Numbered from the stretch's first letter, positions 1 to 6,671 are shown. The stretch: DNA of 10,105 bases from Planctomycetota bacterium (GCA_015485455.1 WFTN01000275.1:1-10105), one strand, 5' to 3'. The notes: generated by a model not told the origin, from the sequence alone. Translations and numbers: made by a program.

Positions 1-20
1 CAGATGTGTATAAGAGACAG
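1..20 (+). other. Sequencing adapter remnant (Nextera/Tn5 mosaic end)
   Basis: Bases 2-20 read AGATGTGTATAAGAGACAG, which is the 19-base Tn5 mosaic end used in Nextera tagmentation libraries. The preceding C matches the last base of the read-1 adapter arm. A full-length exact match at the very first bases is best explained as untrimmed adapter at a contig end, not a genomic Tn5 insertion, since no transposase or inverted partner is present. Genomic sequence starts at base 21, and any reading frame running through 1-20 is artificial there. Confidence 0.95.
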
Positions 21-111
21 ATCTCACTTGGGCAGAGATGGATTGAGATTTGAAGCAGAGGCCCATGATGAGCATGGTGCTCAGAGCAAGGAATTTGAAT
101 CTGGCCTTCAT
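21..111 (-). CDS. Secreted protein, N-terminal fragment with signal peptide (cut by contig end)
   Basis: Read on the minus strand from the ATG at 111-109, 30 codons stay open to the adapter junction. The peptide begins MKARFKFLALSTMLIMGLCF and ends KSQSISAQVR. This is a textbook Sec signal peptide: basic residues K2, R4 and K6, a hydrophobic core from about L8 to F20, and a polar stretch ending in a probable signal peptidase I site after A27 (SISA|QV). C19 does not sit in a good lipobox, so a lipoprotein is less likely. A GGGAG Shine-Dalgarno-like site lies at 123-127, 11 bases upstream of the ATG. The gene is divergent from the lipoprotein gene at 235. The mature protein is off the contig, so its function cannot be stated. 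The fragment is very short, but the signal-peptide pattern plus SD make it more likely real than chance. Confidence 0.6.
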
Positions 112-142
112 TTTGCTTTGGACTCCCGGTTCGAAGTTGTTG

Positions 143-160
143 GTATCATACTATTGATAC
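143..160. promoter_or_regulatory. Palindrome in divergent intergenic region (possible operator)
   Basis: GTATCA (143-148) and TGATAC (155-160) form a perfect 6-bp inverted repeat around a 6-base AT-rich centre. It sits in the 123-base AT-rich gap between two divergent starts (111 minus, 235 plus), where a shared operator would be expected. The arms are short enough to arise by chance and I recognise no known regulator motif. Confidence 0.25.
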
Positions 161-234
161 GTTATTTTCTTGGTTTTGCTTCATGATTGTTGACCAAATA
201 TTGACTTTACGACCTCATTCAGACAGGACAAAAG

Positions 235-1080
235 ATGGACTCTCCCTCGCGCAACTGGGCTAAGAAGATGGCCAGAACCCCTTTCCTGAAGATATTTGCC
301 CTCCTCCTTGGGGTTGCGATCTTGGGGGGATGTCCCCAAAAAGCGGCTTCGGAGAAATCGACCAACATCGTTCTTGATGAGCAGGAACAACTGCGGCGGG
401 AGAAGAAAGCCGCTCATCTGCTCAAAGCGACGAATGAAATGTCCCCGGTGCAGAAGATCGAGAAATTGGTCGATATCGCACATGTGTATTACGACACTGC
501 CGCTGGGCCCCAGGCCTGGAGTCAGTTGATCTTTTACCTTCTGGATCACAGTAATGATGACTACGTCAGGGCAAGCAAAGAGTTGAAGCTCTTTGCCCAT
601 CGCTGTCCAAATTCTGGAGATCTCCTGGCCAGCTGTATGCTCTTCTACCACGCAGTCCTAAAGCCAGTTCGAGTCAACCCCAACATTGAATCGGCAGAGG
701 TCCGTGGAGCTTTGGCCAAGGACGCTCTTGTCTTGTGGCAGAAGGTTGGTCTCCATCTTGCTTCGCTTCCCAAATTCGCCAATGAATACGGAGTTTTCTT
801 AGAGGCGGGGAATGCTCTGGCAATTGCAGGCCGCCACGACGAGGCTGCTCAAATGTGGGCTCAAGTAGAAGAGTTTGAGGTTCCTGCCCGAGATGAACAA
901 CGCATGAATGTCTTGCTGAAGCGGGCGGATCTTATCAAGCTCGACGGCAAGGACCCCGAAGAAGCCCTTCGACTCTTCAAAGAAGTTCGTGTTTTCCAGG
1001 ATAAGATGGAGGAGCACATCCCGGCTTCCCATCGTGCCTATGTGGATGCGGCGATGAAGGAATTGGCGGGCAAATCTTGA
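235..1080 (+). CDS. Putative lipoprotein with helical, TPR-like body; function unknown
   Basis: This 281-residue protein has a lipoprotein signal: basic stretch K10-K19 (with K11, R14), hydrophobic core F21-L30, and lipobox L30-G31-G32-C33. Lipidation at C33 followed by P34 suggests a membrane-anchored, extracytoplasmic protein. The mature part is almost entirely helical and charged. Residues about 190-255 (AGNALAIAGRHDEAAQMW, then DPEEALRLFKEV) resemble TPR or SEL1-like helix pairs, without enough spacing regularity to count repeats. I chose the start at 235 because AGGA (225-228) lies 6 bases upstream. An internal Met at residue 12 (base 268) would also give a normal signal peptide, but its upstream SD is weaker. 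The gene stands alone: divergent from the fragment at 111 and convergent with cvpA. TPR-like lipoproteins often scaffold envelope complexes, but nothing here shows a partner. Confidence 0.8.
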   Translation: MDSPSRNWAKKMARTPFLKIFALLLGVAILGGCPQKAASEKSTNIVLDEQEQLRREKKAAHLLKATNEMSPVQKIEKLVDIAHVYYDTAAGPQAWSQLIFYLLDHSNDDYVRASKELKLFAHRCPNSGDLLASCMLFYHAVLKPVRVNPNIESAEVRGALAKDALVLWQKVGLHLASLPKFANEYGVFLEAGNALAIAGRHDEAAQMWAQVEEFEVPARDEQRMNVLLKRADLIKLDGKDPEEALRLFKEVRVFQDKMEEHIPASHRAYVDAAMKELAGKS

Positions 1081-1086
1081 GGGAAG

Positions 1087-1115
1087 AGAAATCCAAAGTT
1101 GTCATTTGGATTTCT
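1087..1115. terminator. Shared hairpin between convergent genes (probable bidirectional terminator)
   Basis: AGAAATCCAAA (1087-1097) pairs perfectly with TTTGGATTTCT (1105-1115), an 11-bp stem with a 7-base loop. It lies just after the stop of the lipoprotein gene (1080) and overlaps the end of the minus-strand cvpA gene, whose TGA (1104-1102) sits in the loop. Downstream on the minus strand the sequence is pyrimidine-rich; on the plus strand the T-run is weak. The stem is AT-rich, so termination could be inefficient or serve mainly as 3'-end protection. Confidence 0.6.
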
Positions 1116-1659
1116 TGATGAGGTCTTTCGTCTTGCGCTCGATGACCTCTTCAATATCTTTTGGTACGGCGTTTTCCAGCCGTTCTCGAGCGTATTTCAA
1201 GAACATTTTGTTGCCGATGGAGGGCGGTATTGATTTCTCTTCATTTCCATTCAGGTGGTCTTGAACCACGGTGATTTCACCGATGGGGGTGAGTTGGAGA
1301 TAGAGAATCGCGGTACAAAAAATGAGTCCTTTGGCTGCACCAATGAGGGCCCCAAATCCTCGGTCAAAGGAACCCAACTTGACCTTTTGGATGGCTCCTT
1401 TGACTAAATTCGTCACTCCAAACATGATCAAATAGACGCAAAGAAAGAGGACAACGCGGGCCACATAGATGCCGTAGTCCTCAGAAATTCCCCAGGATGC
1501 GGGGAAGAGCCGCAGGAATTCTTCTCCGTATCGCGCAGCACCCCATAAGCCCAAGAAAATAGAAGCCAGACGCAGGATTTGCCATGCAGCCCCTCGAACA
1601 GCGCCTAAGACAGCATTTGCCGCGAGGATGACCAAAATAAGGATGTCGAGGGTATTCAT
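1102..1659 (-). CDS. cvpA: CvpA family inner-membrane protein
   Basis: This 185-residue protein matches the CvpA (colicin V production) family, about the usual 160-200 residues. It starts MNTLDILILVILAANAVLGA, the family's N-terminal helix with an Asn/Asp and a Gly-x-x-Arg-Gly turn (G19, R22, G23). Further hydrophobic segments lie near 27-44, 65-88 and 100-123. The family signature is visible as FDRGFGALIGAAKG (98-111). The C-terminal part (130-185) is charged and probably cytoplasmic. I chose the ATG at 1659-1657 because it places the first helix at the N-terminus as in homologues. The frame stays open to an ATG at 1731, which would add 24 polar residues with no better SD. CvpA proteins are linked to envelope homeostasis and, in enterobacteria, bile or membrane-stress resistance; the biochemical role is unsettled. 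The gene is monocistronic here, divergent from the hybrid kinase. Confidence 0.85.
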   Translation of the reverse strand: MNTLDILILVILAANAVLGAVRGAAWQILRLASIFLGLWGAARYGEEFLRLFPASWGISEDYGIYVARVVLFLCVYLIMFGVTNLVKGAIQKVKLGSFDRGFGALIGAAKGLIFCTAILYLQLTPIGEITVVQDHLNGNEEKSIPPSIGNKMFLKYARERLENAVPKDIEEVIERKTKDLIKKSK

Positions 1660-1738
1660 GATCGTGACTTCATTACTTGCTTTAGGACTTACGACTTCCG
1701 TTATTCGGCGATTGTGCCCGATGATTTTCACATCGTTC

Positions 1739-1775
1739 GGACATTATTGTCCCGACAATTGACCGGAGAGACAAT
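1739..1775. promoter_or_regulatory. Cluster of ATTGTC/GACAAT half-sites between divergent cvpA and kinase genes
   Basis: Within the 221-base divergent gap, ATTGTC (1746-1751) and GACAAT (1754-1759) form a 6-2-6 palindrome, and GACAAT recurs at 1770-1775, 16 bases on. A second overlapping inverted repeat, GGACA/TGTCC, spans 1739-1752. Repeated half-sites with spacing near 1.5 helical turns are typical of dimeric regulator binding. No consensus -10/-35 pair stands out nearby, and I cannot assign a regulator family. The rest of the gap (1660-1738, 1776-1880) shows nothing else I can support. Confidence 0.35.
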
Positions 1776-1880
1776 ATTGAGAGGACTGCTTCTGGGCAAA
1801 AGTGTATCCTCTGAGTACAGATTCACTCTACTGAAAAATCGCGAATTACGTTTGTCGCCGGAATTAGGATCTTTTTTTCC

Positions 1881-4800
1881 ATGCCTGAATTTGAGCCAGG
1901 AAAGCGGACGTTCCGTGGTTGGTTTTCGCCGGCTGTGGGCGGATTGACCTTTCTTGTGGTCTTACTTGCACTGCTGTGGTCTTTGCACATCAGGAAGATG
2001 GAGAAGACAGCAGAGCATCTGACTTCTGTAGCGAACGTCGTGCACAAAGAGCTGGGAGCGCGACTCAGTAAGCTGGCCAACAGCATGGCGGCGTTGGCCA
2101 ATGGCGCGAAGGGCGGAGGGCTGGAAACTGATGGATGGCGTCGAATCGCCCGTAACTTCGCCGAAAAACACGCTTCTGTGGTAGCTATCGTTTGCTCCGA
2201 TGCCAAAGGTGAGCAGCTTTGGGTGGAGAAGCCGGGAGCAGGGAATTCTCTGGACTCACTGATGTTGTCCTTGCCTCCCCAGCAGCGATTCTTGCTCCCA
2301 GCCAATACGACATGGAATGGCAACGTTCACGACCGGGATGGGCGGCGGTATTTTGTCCTTCATGTGGCGGCTCCCGCCAACGATCGGGATATCGGAGCGG
2401 TTTCTTGCTTTGTCGATGCTGAGGTCTTGCTCTCTGAAGTTGTTCCTCCAAGTTCGGGGGCCGGCTATCGAGTCCAAAGTATTACCACTCTTCCAGACGG
2501 CACCTATTCCGTCCCCTTGCCCAAAAGTGTCTATCGTTTGGTCTCTGTTGACAACCTGGCTGCGGGTGTTGTTTTCTCGGTGCAACCCATAGAAACAGAG
2601 ACAGACATCGAAATAGTTGGTCTCGTTGTTTTGGCGGGATTTCTCATCATCGGTCTTGTTTGGGTTCAATATCGAGAATCACTTTGGGTTGCTCGTGCAG
2701 AGCAAGCGGAAGCTGAACGTGATGATCAGTTTTCGGTTTTTGCCAGTGTGGCTTTGGTAGGAATTTTCCATACGGATGCCGAAGGTTCCTACACCTATGT
2801 CAATGACCGTTGGTGTCAGATGACCGGGCTGACTCCTGAAGAAGCCATGGGGGATGGCTGGCTGAAGACACTTCATCCGGATGACCGCGCACGTATTGCC
2901 GTGGAGTGGACCGTGGCAGCTCGGGACGGTGTGAAATTCGATTCTCGTTATCGCTTTGTCGCCCCCAATGGCTCACTGACTTGGGTGGCGGGGAAAGCCG
3001 CAGCAGTTCGTGATAAGGAAGGGCGCTGTACCGGTTACTTTGGCTCTCTCACCGACATTACTGAAGGAAAATTGAACGAAATCCGCTTGGCTTCGCTCTT
3101 TGAGGGGGCACCTGTGAGTCTTTGGCTTGAAGATTTCTCCGCCGTGAAATGTCGGCTTGAGAAATTAAGAGAATCAGGAGTTGAGGATTTTCGGGCCTAC
3201 TTCGATGCCAACCCAGAAGTCATTGATCTCTGTGTCCGGGACGTCAAAATATTGGATGTGAATCGCTCAACTCTTGATCTCCATTCTGCCAAGACCAAAG
3301 AAGAATTGATGGCGTCGTTGCACTTGACATTCAACGCTGATTCCCGTGTTGCGTTTAAGGAAGAGCTAGTCGCCTTGGCAAGTGGGGCCACAAGGTTTTC
3401 TCTTGAAACGAGCCTCTCGACCATCTTTGGCGAGCACCGGGACGTTGTCATCAATCTGCTGATCGCTCCAGATTCCCCGGATTGGTCCCATGTCTATGTG
3501 GCCATCATTGATTTGAGTGACCGCAAGAGAGCTGAGGAAGCTCTGGCCAGAAGTGAAGCATTCTTGTCGGATACGGGGAAGGTTGCTCGTGTGGGGGGCT
3601 GGGAACTCGACGCCAGCACCTTGGAGCTACGTTGGACCGATGAAACGTTTCGCATTCACGAAGTGCTTTGTGCCGTCACGCCGACCTATGAGGAATCTTT
3701 GGAGTACTATATCGGTGCAGATAAAGAGCGCTTCGCCAGCAAAATCGAAAACGCTATCGAAAATCACCAATCCTTCGACCTAGAACTCAACCTTGAGACT
3801 GGGCTGGGGAAGAAGCGTTGCGTCCATGTTATCTGCCACCCAGAAATAGAAGATGAGCGGGTAGCACGCTTGAGTGGGACGATCCAGGATATCACCTTGC
3901 GTAAAGCGAACGAACGGGAGCGAATTAGCTTGGAGCGTCAAGTTCAGCATGCTCAGAAATTAGAAAGCTTGGGAGTCTTGGCTGGCGGAATTGCTCATGA
4001 CTTCAACAATATCTTGATGGCGATTCTTGGACATGCGGATATCGCCCTTCATCGTGTCGAGGAGGATTCACCGATCCTCGAAAACCTAGAAGCCATTGAA
4101 ACGTCGACGCGAAGAGCCGCAGATTTGGCTCAGCAAATGCTCGCTTATTCGGGGAAAGGCAAGTTCGTTATTCGTCCCATCTCTCTCAATGATGTGGTCA
4201 CTGAAATGGTCGAAATGCTGAATGTGTCAATTTCGAAGAAAGTGGCCATTGAGATCTCCTTAGCGGAGGCTTTGCCCAATTTCGAAGGTGACGTCACGCA
4301 GTTGCGCCAGGTGGTGATGAATCTGATCACGAACTCCTCTGAAGCCATTGGTGATCAGGTTGGAGTCATCAAGCTTAGTACGGGAATTATGTCCTGCTCT
4401 CGTGGATTCTTGAGTCAGTTGCAACCCCAGCCTCAGCCCGACGCAGAAGGAGTGAATGAGCGGCCGGAAGGGCCCTATGTCTATTTGGAGGTGAGTGACG
4501 ATGGCCAGGGAATGGACGAGGCCACTCTTCAGCGGCTCTTCGATCCATTTTTTACCACCAAATTCACCGGTCGAGGCCTGGGGATGGCGGCAGTATTGGG
4601 AATCGCAAGAGGTCATCAGGGTGGCGTCAAAGTTGAGAGTACGGTGGGTGAAGGGACGACCGTGACTATCTTGTTCCCAGCAGCATCTCGACTTGACTCA
4701 AGGGACCTCGATCCGGCTCCTTTGCCTTTGAGGGAAGAGGCAGACCTTATGGGCGCTACGGTCTTACTGGCGGACGATGAGCCTGCTATTCGGGATGTGG

Positions 4801-5111
4801 GCAGGACCATGCTCGAAAGCCTTGGTCTGCGGGTCACTTTGGCGAAGGATGGCGACGATGCCGTTGCCCTATTTAAGCAGAAACTCGACGGATTCGACTA
4901 TGTCTTACTCGATCTCACCATGCCCAAGATGAGCGGAGGACAGGTGTTTGACGAGATTCAAGCGATTGACCCTCAAGCCCGGATCATCTTGGTGAGCGGC
5001 TACAACCAGCTCGACGCCACCGCTGGCTTCGTCGGCCGGGATCTCGCTGGCTTCATCCAAAAACCCTTCAAATTGTCAGATCTGAAGCGAAGTCTCGTTT
5101 CAGCGGGATAG
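1881..5111 (+). CDS. Hybrid sensor histidine kinase: extracytoplasmic sensor, three PAS modules, HisKA, HATPase, receiver
   Basis: A 1076-residue membrane signalling kinase. TM1 (about 20-37) and TM2 (about 244-263) enclose a roughly 205-residue extracytoplasmic region that is Cache-like in size, but I cannot assign it. PAS 1 spans about 283-395 (YTYVNDRWCQMTGLTPEEAM and the PAC-type LHPDDRARI). PAS 2 spans about 403-550 (APVSLWLEDFSAVK type, ending AIIDLSDRKRAEE). PAS 3 spans about 558-675 (ARVGGWELDASTLELRWTDE). HisKA follows with the H-box AGGIAHDFNN, phospho-acceptor H706. The HATPase has an N-box (LRQVVMNLITNSSEAI, N814/N818), G1 (DDGQGM, 873-878), F-box (FDPFFTTK) and G2 (GRGLGMA). The C-terminal receiver has the acidic pair D965/D966, phospho-acceptor D1011 (DLTMP), S1039 and K1061, so all key residues for His-to-Asp relay are present. 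AGGA (1866-1869) lies 11 bases before the ATG. There is no DNA-binding output and no neighbouring response regulator, so the downstream partner (a phosphotransferase or regulator) must be elsewhere. The signal is unknown. Confidence 0.93.
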   Translation: MPEFEPGKRTFRGWFSPAVGGLTFLVVLLALLWSLHIRKMEKTAEHLTSVANVVHKELGARLSKLANSMAALANGAKGGGLETDGWRRIARNFAEKHASVVAIVCSDAKGEQLWVEKPGAGNSLDSLMLSLPPQQRFLLPANTTWNGNVHDRDGRRYFVLHVAAPANDRDIGAVSCFVDAEVLLSEVVPPSSGAGYRVQSITTLPDGTYSVPLPKSVYRLVSVDNLAAGVVFSVQPIETETDIEIVGLVVLAGFLIIGLVWVQYRESLWVARAEQAEAERDDQFSVFASVALVGIFHTDAEGSYTYVNDRWCQMTGLTPEEAMGDGWLKTLHPDDRARIAVEWTVAARDGVKFDSRYRFVAPNGSLTWVAGKAAAVRDKEGRCTGYFGSLTDITEGKLNEIRLASLFEGAPVSLWLEDFSAVKCRLEKLRESGVEDFRAYFDANPEVIDLCVRDVKILDVNRSTLDLHSAKTKEELMASLHLTFNADSRVAFKEELVALASGATRFSLETSLSTIFGEHRDVVINLLIAPDSPDWSHVYVAIIDLSDRKRAEEALARSEAFLSDTGKVARVGGWELDASTLELRWTDETFRIHEVLCAVTPTYEESLEYYIGADKERFASKIENAIENHQSFDLELNLETGLGKKRCVHVICHPEIEDERVARLSGTIQDITLRKANERERISLERQVQHAQKLESLGVLAGGIAHDFNNILMAILGHADIALHRVEEDSPILENLEAIETSTRRAADLAQQMLAYSGKGKFVIRPISLNDVVTEMVEMLNVSISKKVAIEISLAEALPNFEGDVTQLRQVVMNLITNSSEAIGDQVGVIKLSTGIMSCSRGFLSQLQPQPQPDAEGVNERPEGPYVYLEVSDDGQGMDEATLQRLFDPFFTTKFTGRGLGMAAVLGIARGHQGGVKVESTVGEGTTVTILFPAASRLDSRDLDPAPLPLREEADLMGATVLLADDEPAIRDVGRTMLESLGLRVTLAKDGDDAVALFKQKLDGFDYVLLDLTMPKMSGGQVFDEIQAIDPQARIILVSGYNQLDATAGFVGRDLAGFIQKPFKLSDLKRSLVSAG

Positions 5112-5133
5112 GCACTTTGGCGTTTTCCTACCT

Positions 5134-5156
5134 TGCCCCCTGTTCAGGGCATTCTT
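5134..5156 (+). terminator. Weak hairpin after the hybrid kinase (possible terminator)
   Basis: TGCCC (5134-5138) can pair with GGGCA (5147-5151), or CCCT (5138-5141) with AGGG (5146-5149), 23 bases after the kinase stop, followed by TTCTT. The stem is short and the T-run imperfect, so this is only a plausible terminator. Confidence 0.35.
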
Positions 5157-5175
5157 AACCTATCCTGAGACCAGA

Positions 5176-5193
5176 GCGAGGGATGATCCTCGC
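5176..5193 (+). other. GC-rich hairpin upstream of the helicase gene
   Basis: GCGAGG (5176-5181) and CCTCGC (5188-5193) form a perfect 6-bp stem with a GATGAT loop. It lies between the kinase terminator candidate and the larger fold at 5200-5250. There is no T-run after it, so it is more likely part of the helicase leader RNA than a terminator. Confidence 0.4.
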
Positions 5194-5199
5194 CAACCC

Positions 5200-5250
5200 A
5201 TTTTCGTCGCTATCAACGCTTTAGCGACAGCGTGCTGCTTGCACGAAAAT
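5200..5250 (+). promoter_or_regulatory. Three-way-junction fold in the probable 5' leader of the DEAD-box helicase gene
   Basis: Three perfect stems nest in 51 bases. The closing stem pairs ATTTTC (5200-5205) with GAAAAT (5245-5250). Arm 1 pairs GTCGCTA (5206-5212) with TAGCGAC (5222-5228) around a 9-base loop. Arm 2 pairs GTGC (5232-5235) with GCAC (5241-5244) around TGCTT, and can extend to CGTGC/GCACG if the closing stem opens. The element ends 12 bases before the helicase ATG at 5263, whose upstream SD is weak (only GAGAA at 5252-5256). Structured leaders are known for some cold-shock and RNA-helicase mRNAs, where folding controls translation. That this one is regulatory is inference, and I match it to no known RNA family. 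Confidence 0.45.
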
Positions 5251-5262
5251 TGAGAATTCCAC

Positions 5263-6585
5263 ATGACTTTTAAGTCCTTGGGCCTTCACCCCAAACTATT
5301 GGATGCGATTCGAGATCTCGGATTTGATCGTCCAACGCAGATTCAACATGACGCCATTCCTGCGGCCCTCGACGGTGCCGACATCCTGGCGTGTTCCGCC
5401 ACCGGCAGTGGCAAGACCGCAGCCTTTCTGCTCCCCACGTTAGACTACCTTCTCGAGGAGAAAGTGACAGGACCTCGGGTGTTGGTCTTAACCCCAACTC
5501 GCGAGCTGGCGGGGCAAATCGCCGATGACATGGGAGACTTGGCGAAATACACCGATTTGCGCGTGGCCACTGTTTATGGTGGTGTTGGCATGCGCCCTCA
5601 AGAACAGGCGTTTCGCCGCAAAGTCGAGGTGATCGTGGCGTGTCCTGGTCGTCTTCTGGACCATATGCAACAAAAATACGTCGATTTTCGCAATGTCGAA
5701 ATCCTCATTCTGGATGAAGCGGATCGCATGCTGGACATGGGATTCCTTCCAGACATTCGCCGAATTCTTCAAAGAGTCCCAGAAGACAGGCAGACCTTGT
5801 TCTTTTCGGCAACCATGCCCAAGGAAATTGCCAAACTCAGCGGCGAGATCCTGATTGATCCGGTACAGATAGCCATTCAACGAAAGCAGGCTCCTGCTTC
5901 CGGTGTCAACCAGAAGATCTTCCATGTCGAGCAAGCCCGCAAGTCTCGCCTATTAGTCGATATTTTGGACGACCGAGGTGGGGATTCGGTGTTGGTCTTC
6001 ACGCGCACCAAGAGTCGTGCCAATCGCTTGACCACATTCTTGACCAGGCATGGCATCGAGGCCGAGAGAATTCACGGAAATCGGAGCCAGTCCCAAAGGG
6101 AGAGAGCGTTGTCGGCCTTCAAGAATGGTCGAGTTCGCGTTTTGGTTGCCACCGATGTGGCCGCCCGGGGTATTGACGTTGATTCTCTGGGTTTGGTGGT
6201 CAATTTTGATGTCCCTGGCCAGCCTGAAGACTATATTCATCGTGTTGGTCGAACGGCCAGGGCGGAGAAAAAGGGCGATGCTTACACCTTCGTATCACCG
6301 GAAGAGAATGGTCACTTGAAGGACATCGAAAAGAAAATTGGCAAGAAGATCGATCTGGGGGTGAAACCCCCGCCGACCAAAAGAGAGATCACATCTGGGG
6401 GCCCTGGCAGCGGGCCTAAGCAACAGGGTGGGGGGCGTCGCCGCCGTCCCGCCCAGGGTCAAAGCCGTCCCAAGCGTGGTGGCGCGTCCTCATCTAGGCG
6501 AAAACCCCAAGGGGGCAGTCGCCGTAAGCCTGGGGGGAGCAAGCCGCGCTCATCAGGTCAAGGACGATCAGGACGAGATCATTGA
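5263..6585 (+). CDS. rhlE: DEAD-box ATP-dependent RNA helicase, RhlE type
   Basis: A 440-residue helicase with every core motif: the Q-motif region (F21, RPTQIQ 23-28), motif I ATGSGKT (46-52), Ia PTREL (78-82), II DEAD (151-154), III SAT (182-184), IV VLVFTRTK (243-250), V ATDVAARGID (296-305) and VI HRVGRTAR (326-333). The two RecA-like lobes span about 20-205 and 215-365. The order and short N-terminus fit the RhlE group, which unwinds short RNA duplexes in ribosome maturation and mRNA turnover. From residue 375 to the end comes a low-complexity basic tail rich in Gly, Arg, Lys, Ser and Pro (such as GGGRRRRPAQGQ), typical of non-specific RNA-tethering extensions. The ATG at 5263 places the Q-motif at the usual distance from the N-terminus. 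The gene stands alone, after a foldable leader (5200-5250) and before overlapping hairpins (6609-6642). Assignment to RhlE rather than another DEAD-box subgroup is by overall similarity. Confidence 0.93.
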   Translation: MTFKSLGLHPKLLDAIRDLGFDRPTQIQHDAIPAALDGADILACSATGSGKTAAFLLPTLDYLLEEKVTGPRVLVLTPTRELAGQIADDMGDLAKYTDLRVATVYGGVGMRPQEQAFRRKVEVIVACPGRLLDHMQQKYVDFRNVEILILDEADRMLDMGFLPDIRRILQRVPEDRQTLFFSATMPKEIAKLSGEILIDPVQIAIQRKQAPASGVNQKIFHVEQARKSRLLVDILDDRGGDSVLVFTRTKSRANRLTTFLTRHGIEAERIHGNRSQSQRERALSAFKNGRVRVLVATDVAARGIDVDSLGLVVNFDVPGQPEDYIHRVGRTARAEKKGDAYTFVSPEENGHLKDIEKKIGKKIDLGVKPPPTKREITSGGPGSGPKQQGGGRRRRPAQGQSRPKRGGASSSRRKPQGGSRRKPGGSKPRSSGQGRSGRDH

Positions 6586-6608
6586 GATTGGGCGAAACGC
6601 GGGTTCTT

Positions 6609-6645
6609 GGCGATTCTTGATCGCCTTGGAATTCAGGCGATCTTT
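6609..6645. terminator. Overlapping hairpins after the helicase gene (terminator, with alternative pairing)
   Basis: GATCGCCT (6619-6626) pairs perfectly with AGGCGATC (6635-6642), an 8-bp GC-rich stem with an 8-base loop followed by TTT (6643-6645). This is a reasonable terminator for the plus-strand helicase, 33 bases past its stop. The left arm can instead pair with an upstream GGCGAT (6609-6614), giving a competing 6-bp hairpin. The minus-strand DUF389 gene ends at 6672, so transcripts from both sides pass through this segment. Confidence 0.6.
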
Positions 6646-6671
6646 CCCCGATGCCTTTGGGGTGGTCTTTG

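Noticed and set aside
1..20. Genomic Tn5-like transposon end
   Set aside because: The match is to the engineered mosaic end with the library arm base, sits exactly at the sequence end, and no transposase or target duplication is present.
4..186. Open plus-strand frame of 60 codons at the left end
   Set aside because: Its start codon lies inside the sequencing adapter, its composition is not protein-like, and it is antisense to the signal-peptide fragment.
181..651. Open minus-strand frame of 156 codons
   Set aside because: It is antisense to the lipoprotein gene, which has an SD site, a lipobox and a coherent protein; the antisense product has no recognisable features.
1714..1947. Open plus-strand frame overlapping the kinase start
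   Set aside because: It covers the divergent intergenic region and runs out of frame into the kinase gene, with no SD and no family resemblance.
6420..6585. DNA repeat or CRISPR-like array in the helicase 3' end
   Set aside because: The repetition is codon-level low complexity for Arg, Gly, Ser and Pro without regular repeat-spacer units.
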